The translations under genes and the position numbers were made by a program. This document shows, piece after piece, positions 57,487 to 64,000 of a stretch of DNA of 64,000 nucleotides. The first letter of the stretch is position 1, and each line of letters begins with the position of its first letter. The DNA comes from Paenibacillus lutrae (lineage in GTDB: Bacteria; Bacillota; Bacilli; Paenibacillales; NBRC-103111): the NCBI RefSeq assembly GCF_009757775.1, contig NZ_RHLK01000006.1, positions 124,001 to 188,000 of the forward strand, read 5' to 3'. The notes below the pieces were generated by a model. It had not been told where the DNA came from and did not search any database. It worked only from the letters and a program-made list of their open reading frames with translations.

Positions 57487-58926
57487 CTATTCTATGTCGA
57501 GCTGCAGCAGGTTATTAGCATCCGTCCACTGCAGCTGAGGGTATTTGTCATCAAATTTATCAAGATTAATATAGCTCGTCCCGTCTTTAAGCAGCAGGCT
57601 CCCTGCGGATAAAGCAAAGGTCGATTTACTGCCCGGTGAAAGATGAATTTCAACGCCTTGTATCCCCTGGTTCCACTCGATATCAGCGCCTATGAGCGCT
57701 GCCAGCGTACGCGAAGCCACATAGACTTGACCCTTCTCACGGATAGGTCTATGAGGTTCAGTGACTTCAATCTGATTAAGCGTCACATCATGCTTGCCCA
57801 CCTCAACACGGAATTCCGTGAGACCGGCTTTGCGGAGGGCCGTAATCATTTGGGCCGTGTAGCCGTCTGATTTTACATCAGGATGGATGCCTACCCCGTT
57901 AACAGGCTTCAACGAAGGGGTTAAATATTCCTCTATCGTCACTTTAAGCGCACTGCCGTCACTCAGGCTGTACACGCTCTGCATGCTTCCCTTGCCATAA
58001 CTTTGCATCCCGACAACTTTAGCGGCTCCGTAATCCTGAAGAGCACCCGCCAGCATTTCAGATGCGCTTGCGCTATTTTCATTCATAAGCACATAGACAG
58101 GTACATTCAGTTTGCTGCCTTTAGTAATCTCAATCGGGTTGTCCTGTCCATCCCGGTTTTTCGTATGGGCAAAGACACCTTGTTCCACAAAATTGGAAGC
58201 GATATTCTGAGCCGACTCGACCAGTCCGCCAAGATTATCGCGAAGATCAATGACAAGTGAGGTCATGCCCATCTCTTGAAGCGCATCCAGGTGAGCTTGG
58301 AACAGCTCGTCCGAGTCGCTTGAGAAACTGTCGATATCCATATACCCGATTGACGGTGTCAGCAGGTAACTCGTTACGTTGGGCATCTGAATCATGCCAC
58401 GGGTGATCGTCATATCCATCTTCTTGCCTTCACGGTCAATCGTCAGTTTGACCTTCGTTCCATCGGGTCCGAGGATGGTGTTGACGACCTCATCGAGACT
58501 TTTGCCCTGGGCAGAAACTCCTTCGACCTTCACAATATAATCTTCTTTCTTTAAACCGCTCTTCTCGGCTGGTGATCCTTCAAACACTTTATCTACGTAA
58601 ATCCCCTGTTCATCCATGCCCATTTGAGCACCGATCCCATAGTAGTTGCTTTCCAGATTGTTCGTGAACTTCTTCAATTCTTCTTTCGTAAAATATACCG
58701 TATAAGGATCTTTCTTCTTAAGAAGGTCAATCATTTCCTCAATGCTCTTGCCCTTCAGTTGGCTGTCCTTGATGCCGCTGACATGATATTGACCAAGAAG
58801 TTCTCTGACCTCTTGTGTGATTTGTGCGCTTTCTTGCGCCCATGCGGCCGAAGCGGGAAGTACGCCTCCAATTGCAGCTGCCAGAAGAAGGGCTGTTTTG
58901 AATTTACGGAATCCGGTAAAAGCCAT
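57487..58926 (-). CDS. S41-family C-terminal processing protease with PDZ (479 aa)
   Basis: A signal peptide (LLLAAAIGGVLPASAAWAQE) precedes a PDZ domain (GIYVDKVFEGSPAEKSGLKK) and the S41 catalytic region with the Ser in NENSASASEMLAG and the Lys in SYGKGSMQS. The last 100 residues contain a stalk-like copper amine oxidase N-type domain (VYVASRTLAALIGADIEWNQ), often found in Paenibacillaceae exported proteins. It acts outside the membrane, possibly in sporulation or cell wall turnover. It lies between mutS and mutL without being part of mismatch repair. Confidence 0.88.
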   Translation of the reverse strand: MAFTGFRKFKTALLLAAAIGGVLPASAAWAQESAQITQEVRELLGQYHVSGIKDSQLKGKSIEEMIDLLKKKDPYTVYFTKEELKKFTNNLESNYYGIGAQMGMDEQGIYVDKVFEGSPAEKSGLKKEDYIVKVEGVSAQGKSLDEVVNTILGPDGTKVKLTIDREGKKMDMTITRGMIQMPNVTSYLLTPSIGYMDIDSFSSDSDELFQAHLDALQEMGMTSLVIDLRDNLGGLVESAQNIASNFVEQGVFAHTKNRDGQDNPIEITKGSKLNVPVYVLMNENSASASEMLAGALQDYGAAKVVGMQSYGKGSMQSVYSLSDGSALKVTIEEYLTPSLKPVNGVGIHPDVKSDGYTAQMITALRKAGLTEFRVEVGKHDVTLNQIEVTEPHRPIREKGQVYVASRTLAALIGADIEWNQGIQGVEIHLSPGSKSTFALSAGSLLLKDGTSYINLDKFDDKYPQLQWTDANNLLQLDIE

Positions 58927-59042
58927 CGAAAATCACCCTTTTATAAGATTAAGAAAATAATAACAGGTTAACTTCATCAGCATGCTCATGTTGTAGGGTC
59001 AAGGGTGTATCCGCTGTGAACAGTTGGAATCCATAAACGAGA

Positions 59043-61811
59043 CTATTGAAGCTTCTTTCTAAGCTCATGCATCACATTAATCGCCTGAAGCGGGGTCATG
59101 TTCAGCAGATCCAGCGATTTAAGCTGATCGATAACCGACTGGACTTTGGAGTCCGGCTTGGCGCTTACTTGCTTGGGCTGCGGTTCGCCAAAAAGACTCA
59201 GCTGTTCAAAAGCTGCTGCAGAAGATGCATTTCCCCCCGCTTCCGGTCTCATATCTGCAATTACATGCGGTTCAGCGCCCTGCGTAAATTCCGGCTCCGC
59301 CTGCTGCTTATCTGCAGGGGTACTTCTTAAACGTATACCTGCTCGAACGGGCGCTTTCTCACCGGAAGGTGCGGCTGTTTCTTCTCCCGATCCAAGCGCT
59401 GCTCTCGTCTCAAAAGTTTGCAGCAGCTCATAAGAGCGGGTGATGATGGTATCCGGCAGTCCCGCAATTTCTGCGCAGTAGATGCCGTAGCTTGTGCTGG
59501 CGGCGCCACGGATCAGCTTGCGCAGGAAGGTTACCTGCTGCCCGCTTTCTTTGACGGCCATGCAGTAATTGCGCAGCTGCGGCAGCGTCTCTTCCAAGTG
59601 AGCCAGTTCGTGGAAATGGGTCGAGACGAGTGTCTTGCAGCCAATCTTGTGATGGAGGAACTCGATCACGGCTTGGGCGATCGCCATTCCTTCGCCCGTA
59701 GAAGTGCCCCGGCCCAGCTCATCGATAATAACGAGGCTGCGGGCGGTCGCTTTCTCCGTCATGATCTGGATGTCCATCATCTCGACCATGAACGTGCTCT
59801 GGCCCCCGATCAGATCGTCCGCTGCGCCGATGCGCGTGAAGATGCGGTCGATGATCGGCACAACCGCGCTGCGGGCGGGAACGAAGCAGCCGATCTGCGC
59901 CATCAGGCAGATCACGGCCACTTGCCGCATATAGGTGCTTTTACCGGCCATATTAGGACCGGTAATGAGCAGCATGCTGCCGTCATCGGCAGTGAGCTTC
60001 GTCTCATTCTCGATGAAAGCTCCGCTGTCGAGTACGGCTTCAACGACCGGATGACGTCCTTCCTCGACCAGCAGGTCATAGCCGTCACTGATCTCGGGAC
60101 GTGTGAAGCGGTTAGATGCGCTGACGGTTGCCAGAGACTGGTACACATCCAGCTCCGCAATCGCTTCAGCCAGCTTCTGCAGCCGTCCGGTCTGGTCCGA
60201 AATACGCTCGCGCAGCTGCACGAACAATTCGTACTCCAGATCGGTCCGTTTGTCCTCCGCCTCCAGGATTAAGGCTTCCTTCTCCTTCAGCTCCGGTGTG
60301 ACGAAGCGCTCCGCATTGGCAAGTGTCTGCTTGCGCTCATAGCGCCCCTCAGGCAGCGCGCCTACATTGGCTTTGGTAACTTCAATGTAATACCCGAACA
60401 CCCGGTTGTAGCCGACCTTAAGTGTGCGGATACCGGTTGCTTCCCGCTCGCTTCTTTCCAGTTCGGCAATCCAGCGCTTGCCGTTCGTGCTGGCTTCACG
60501 CAGCTGATCCAGATAATCGTGGCAACCTTCGCGGATCATCCCGCCGTCCCGGACAGAGACGGGCGGTTCGTCTTCTATGGTACTGCGTATCCAGTCCGCG
60601 ATATCGGAACAAGGGTCCATGTCTTCCACCAGCTTCTCCAGTACAGAGGCACCGGCATCCGCGCACACGGCTTTGAGGCGCGGAACCTGCTCCAGGGAAA
60701 CCCGGAGAGCTACCATGTCACGGGCATTGGCACTGCCGTAAGCCATCCTGGCAACAAGCCTCTCCAGATCATAGACTTCCTTCAACACGCTCTGCAGATC
60801 GTCGCGCAGCATAATCTGGTTATACAGGATGTCTACCGCATCATGTCTGCTGCGGATCGCCTCCGCCTGCATCAGCGGTTTCTCGATCCACCGCTTGAGC
60901 ATTCGCGCGCCCATTGCCGTCACCGTCTCATCCAGGAGCCAGAGCAAAGAACCTTTGCGGCTGCGCTCTCGGACGGTTTCGACCAGTTCAAGATTACGGC
61001 GGGTAAAAGGATCCATCGTCATGAACTGCTGCGGGGAATAAGCGCGTATTTCTTTGATATGCGTAAGACTCTGCTTCTGAGTCTCTAGCAAATAAGCGAG
61101 CAGGGCCGATACAGCAAGCCTGGAAGAAACATCCAGAGCTTCGACTGCCTGAACTCCAAACTGCGCATGCAGGTGATCGTCACCCAGACGATCCCAGGAA
61201 GTAAAGACAGCGGATTTGGCCGTCTGGAGGAGCGGTTTCCGAACCTGTTCGAGCAGTTCTTCCTGCCCGATAATCTCCGTAGGCGTATAGGCGTTCAGTT
61301 CGTCGATCAACATCTGAAAAGAGCTGTGAAGCGAAGTTGCATACAGCTCTCCCGTAGATACGTCGCAAGCACTAAACCCGTAGCGCCCGTCAGCGATAGA
61401 TACGGCCGCTATGTAATTATTACTCGTCTCTCCGAGCGTTTTGCCGTCCATAACGGTGCCCGGTGTCACAATGCGGACGATTTCACGCCGTACGACACCT
61501 TTTGCAGCCGCCGGGTCTTCGACCTGCTCACAGATCGCGACTTTAAAACCTTTTTCTATCAAACGGGAAATATAGTTATCCGCAGAATGATAGGGAACTC
61601 CGCACATCGGAATGCGCTCATCCCCGCCGCCGCCGCGGCCCGTCAAGGTTATTTCCAGTTCTCTGGATGCGGAAATGGCGTCTTCGAAAAATAATTCATA
61701 GAAATCTCCCAAGCGGAAAAACAAAAAAGCATCCGGCACTTGAGCCTTAATTGCCAGATACTGTTGAATCATTGGCGTATATTGAGTTTGAGTCATGTTA
61801 ACCTCCGACAA
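59043..61811 (-). CDS. mutS: MutS mismatch-recognition ATPase
   Basis: Domain I carries the mismatch-binding LFFRLGDFYELFFEDA (the conserved F-x-E), then the lever and connector, and the ATPase with ITGPNMAGKSTYMRQVAVIC, DELGRGTSTGEGMAIAQAVI and STHFHELAHL. The C-terminal 100 residues end in the beta-clamp region LSLFGEPQ and the tetramer helix. Complete at 922 residues. It lies downstream of the amidoligase and upstream of the protease and mutL. Confidence 0.97.
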   Translation of the reverse strand: MSEVNMTQTQYTPMIQQYLAIKAQVPDAFLFFRLGDFYELFFEDAISASRELEITLTGRGGGGDERIPMCGVPYHSADNYISRLIEKGFKVAICEQVEDPAAAKGVVRREIVRIVTPGTVMDGKTLGETSNNYIAAVSIADGRYGFSACDVSTGELYATSLHSSFQMLIDELNAYTPTEIIGQEELLEQVRKPLLQTAKSAVFTSWDRLGDDHLHAQFGVQAVEALDVSSRLAVSALLAYLLETQKQSLTHIKEIRAYSPQQFMTMDPFTRRNLELVETVRERSRKGSLLWLLDETVTAMGARMLKRWIEKPLMQAEAIRSRHDAVDILYNQIMLRDDLQSVLKEVYDLERLVARMAYGSANARDMVALRVSLEQVPRLKAVCADAGASVLEKLVEDMDPCSDIADWIRSTIEDEPPVSVRDGGMIREGCHDYLDQLREASTNGKRWIAELERSEREATGIRTLKVGYNRVFGYYIEVTKANVGALPEGRYERKQTLANAERFVTPELKEKEALILEAEDKRTDLEYELFVQLRERISDQTGRLQKLAEAIAELDVYQSLATVSASNRFTRPEISDGYDLLVEEGRHPVVEAVLDSGAFIENETKLTADDGSMLLITGPNMAGKSTYMRQVAVICLMAQIGCFVPARSAVVPIIDRIFTRIGAADDLIGGQSTFMVEMMDIQIMTEKATARSLVIIDELGRGTSTGEGMAIAQAVIEFLHHKIGCKTLVSTHFHELAHLEETLPQLRNYCMAVKESGQQVTFLRKLIRGAASTSYGIYCAEIAGLPDTIITRSYELLQTFETRAALGSGEETAAPSGEKAPVRAGIRLRSTPADKQQAEPEFTQGAEPHVIADMRPEAGGNASSAAAFEQLSLFGEPQPKQVSAKPDSKVQSVIDQLKSLDLLNMTPLQAINVMHELRKKLQ

Positions 61812-61847
61812 ACGTCCAGCTAGTAATGCTGCCCTAGAATGTTTTCA

Positions 61848-63422
61848 TTATACCATGTTTTCCTGCCTGTCATCTGCTTTACGGCTAAAGGGCCGGATTT
61901 TCCAGGCGGGCCGAAAATCCGTCAGTTCCCGCCAACCTTCCATTTGCCGGATCTGTTTTTGAAGCGGTTTGATATAGCGTGCAAACTCCTTGTAAAGAGC
62001 GGCCTTCTCCAGATCGGGCCAGAGACCTTCAACCGCTTCGGCAAGGAGCTTCTTCTCCCCTTGATAATACGCCCGCTGAAGCGCTATATCGTCTAAAGGC
62101 CGCTGGCGGAGCTCCTCGTATCCGTCCGCGATCAGCCGGGCTAGAGCAAACACTCCGAGCGTAACATGCGGGGAGACGAGCCAGCTCGGCAGCGTGCGGT
62201 ACTCGAAGCCGCCGTGACTGCGCTGGCGGCGGTAATCGCCCAGCAGGCCGTAACGCGGTCTGCGGCGCGCGGTTGACTCCCCTTCGATCAGCATGAGAGG
62301 CAGCGCGAGGTAGTTATCGAGCGCGCGCAGCAGATGAGTATTCAGCCAGCAGCGGCTGAAATGTACGTGCCCGCCGAGCGGAAAGCCGGGCAGCGGCATC
62401 CCCCCGGCTACCCATGCGAGGCTCTCGTTGCCGATCTGCCGGGCAGCGGCAATCATCGCAGTGCGCAGATTAGCCGCGAGCTGCGCCGGATCACTGCTCG
62501 GCTGCGGACGAAGCTCGGCCAGCGGCATAATGACGCGGTGGCCGCTGAGCACGATGGCATCGCAGCCCGCTTGACCCTCCCGCCCCAAATATTTGGAGGC
62601 GGAGACGACCTTCCCGCCCGGACTGAGCAGCAGGAACTCGGGATCGCTGCCGAGTACCGCGGGCTCTGTCCGGGCAAGCTCTTCGGCGAGACTCGCCGCA
62701 TAGCGCTCGATTGCGCGGGCATAAAGCGCCGCAAGCTTGGCATCCAGCGCAGGGACGGGGTGCACGCGCAGCACCACCGTGCGGCCGGACGGCTCAATCG
62801 CCACGTGTACGTGTCCATAGTCCAGGCCAAGCGCATACACGGCCTTCACAGATTCTCGGACCGCCCGCTGGTAATGAAAGGTATGCCGGTCCGCTCCGAC
62901 TTCCTGGAAGCTCGGGGCGTCACTTCCGGCAAGACCCGGAAGCAGCAGGGAATTCTTCCGCTGAAAAACCGTAAGAACCTCCATATGAAATACATGAACC
63001 TGGAATTCATGAGTATAATTCCGGGAGTCCCTGCGGCCCTCAGAAGACGAGGTTACACCAGTCCGTGACCCGTACTCACTCAAGCCGTGCAGGGAAATAC
63101 CGGTTCCACGTTCAGCCGCAGCAGACCCGGACCTGGGCAGATCATCAGTCCCGGGCCGATGGGAAGTTCTTATGCCGTGAACGGCTAATTGCTTCGAAGC
63201 TGCTTCTTTGTCAAGAGCCAGCTGTATTGCGCCTGGTGACTGCAGGACTCTTTTTATAGAAGAAGAAATTAACGCACTGCTCTGCTCCTCCGCCGGCAGC
63301 CCCCATATAATTAAAGCGGAAGGATAACCGGGAATTGTCGTTCCGGCCGCTTTACCCAGTTCTTTTGCAAGCAGCCTGGCTGTCCTCGTATCTTCCTCCG
63401 CATATAGAACGAATACCTTCAT
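61848..63422 (-). CDS. COOH-NH2 ligase type 2 (amidoligase) (524 aa)
   Basis: The C-terminal 290 residues match the phage phiEco32-like COOH-NH2 ligase type 2 family: LGSDPEFLLLSPGGKVVSAS, VIMPLAELRPQPSSDPAQLA, GMPLPGFPLGGHVHFSRCWL and RPRYGLLGDYRRQRSHGGFE. These have a glutamine-synthetase-like fold and form peptide or amide bonds. The first 230 residues are an unrelated domain with KVFVLYAEEDTRTARLLAKE. Its place directly between cotE and mutS suggests a role in spore coat or peptide modification, which is an inference. Confidence 0.8.
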   Translation of the reverse strand: MKVFVLYAEEDTRTARLLAKELGKAAGTTIPGYPSALIIWGLPAEEQSSALISSSIKRVLQSPGAIQLALDKEAASKQLAVHGIRTSHRPGTDDLPRSGSAAAERGTGISLHGLSEYGSRTGVTSSSEGRRDSRNYTHEFQVHVFHMEVLTVFQRKNSLLLPGLAGSDAPSFQEVGADRHTFHYQRAVRESVKAVYALGLDYGHVHVAIEPSGRTVVLRVHPVPALDAKLAALYARAIERYAASLAEELARTEPAVLGSDPEFLLLSPGGKVVSASKYLGREGQAGCDAIVLSGHRVIMPLAELRPQPSSDPAQLAANLRTAMIAAARQIGNESLAWVAGGMPLPGFPLGGHVHFSRCWLNTHLLRALDNYLALPLMLIEGESTARRRPRYGLLGDYRRQRSHGGFEYRTLPSWLVSPHVTLGVFALARLIADGYEELRQRPLDDIALQRAYYQGEKKLLAEAVEGLWPDLEKAALYKEFARYIKPLQKQIRQMEGWRELTDFRPAWKIRPFSRKADDRQENMV

Positions 63423-63460
63423 TCCTCATTCCTCCCGGATGCCCATTTGCGCCAGAGAAA

Positions 63461-63485
63461 CAAAAAAGAGGGCAATCGCCCTCTG
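63461..63485 (-). terminator. Terminator after cotE
   Basis: In the minus direction AGAGGGC pairs with GCCCTCT across GATT and is followed by six Ts. It separates cotE from the amidoligase gene, which then has its own promoter or depends on read-through. Confidence 0.8.
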
Positions 63486-63521
63486 CAGCAGCTTCATCTG
63501 CCGCATACTATAATGTATTCT

Positions 63522-64000
63522 TTAGTTTATATCGTCGTCGAGCAGGTCGGGATTCAAATCTTCGAAGTCACTGTCATCTCCGATCAGATCGAAGTCCACA
63601 TGCTTCTCCTCGTAGTCCCCACCGTTAGGGTCTACAATGACGTGCACCTTCGTTTCGGCCGTCAGCTCTACATGAAACTCGCGCTCTACGCGAATCAGCA
63701 CGTTCCCGCCTCCGGCGATACTTGCCTCTACACAGTTAGGTTCCTGCGTCGCAACCGCGGAAACCTCTGCCGTCGACGATTTGTGTCTTTTGTCCAGATA
63801 CGATAAACCAACTACCTCCGCATAAGAAACCGTTTCTTTCGCGACATCGGTTTTCGTATTCTTATCATACGAGTACCAGATGTTGATATCGTAAGTACCG
63901 ACGACCTCGACTCCCTCTCCAGACTTGACGGCTTCGTATTGATTGTTAATAATCCAAGCGCCTAAGATACTGGTTGGAGCATGAGGCGGAGTCACGGTAT
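63522..64000 (-). CDS. cotE: Outer spore coat protein CotE, 5' end outside window
   Basis: Sequence from the right edge reads ...TVTPPHAPTSILGAWIINNQY, then VEVVGTYDINIWYSYDKNTK, VSYAEVVGLSYLD, NCVEASIAGGG and the acidic end DSDFEDLNPDLLDDD. This matches CotE, the morphogenetic protein that builds the outer coat. About 20-25 N-terminal residues are missing; the GTG at 63995 is not the true start because the frame is open beyond it. It ends in a terminator. Confidence 0.92.
   Translation of the reverse strand, partial: TVTPPHAPTSILGAWIINNQYEAVKSGEGVEVVGTYDINIWYSYDKNTKTDVAKETVSYAEVVGLSYLDKRHKSSTAEVSAVATQEPNCVEASIAGGGNVLIRVEREFHVELTAETKVHVIVDPNGGDYEEKHVDFDLIGDDSDFEDLNPDLLDDDIN

Overview
The window looks like a chromosomal segment of an endospore-forming Bacillota, most likely a member of Paenibacillaceae. 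The evidence is the gene content and order: lexA with a divergent yneA-like gene, glnA-glnR-ynbB-hflX-spoVK in the Bacillus order, hfq-miaA-mutL-mutS-cotE, the mrfA/mrfB pair, and spoVK and cotE as sporulation markers. Strong AGGAGG-type ribosome sites and SigA-type promoters are found throughout. No rRNA, tRNA or CRISPR array was recognised.

Positions 1 to about 14,210 are one end of an AT-rich prophage; its other end lies outside the window. From right to left it holds a large serine integrase (12686-14170), a leftward three-gene operon of unknown function (SAP-domain protein, zinc-ribbon protein, small membrane protein; 10247-12493), small membrane-protein genes (8468-10155), a lysogeny switch with a CI-like repressor and a divergent Cro-like gene (6743-7687), a second HTH gene, and a leftward early operon of about 20 small, overlapping genes. 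The early operon includes DUF3102, ORF6C, Rad52-like annealing, HNH and replication-initiation proteins, and a tandem family of small basic proteins at the edge. Between the second HTH gene and the membrane proteins, on the minus strand, is a clear class I cyclic-di-GMP (GEMM) riboswitch aptamer followed by an intrinsic terminator and by no conventional gene. Read-through would run antisense to the lysogeny regulators and through one tiny minus-strand ORF.

The prophage is inserted inside a Tad-type secretion ATPase gene (cpaF/tadA family). The chromosomal side resumes with the truncated ATPase, a TadZ/CpaE-like gene and a 30-codon membrane peptide, behind a promoter and a strong leader hairpin. 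Next come a TspO homologue, an RlmM/FtsJ-like methyltransferase, an ABC ATPase, and a DNA-repair block (cREC protein, nfo, Fpg-family glycosylase, mrfB, mrfA). A nitroreductase, rnz and metH (with a premature terminator in its leader) follow.

Positions 31618-35781 encode a respiratory GMC dehydrogenase set: lipoprotein cytochrome c, Tat-signal small subunit, FAD subunit, and a dedicated TatC and TatA. Then come mtnD, a HAD phosphatase, a DUF896 gene, the SOS pair (yneA-like/lexA with four LexA boxes), the nitrogen pair (glnA/glnR with a GlnR box), ynbB, hflX, spoVK, a zinc-ribbon protein, a lipoate ligase and a stress-type SDR. After an IS3-family remnant and a 71-residue protein that is 48% methionine, the window ends with PBP1A, hfq, miaA, an RsmJ-like methyltransferase, mutL, a C-terminal processing protease, mutS, an amidoligase and the 3' part of cotE.
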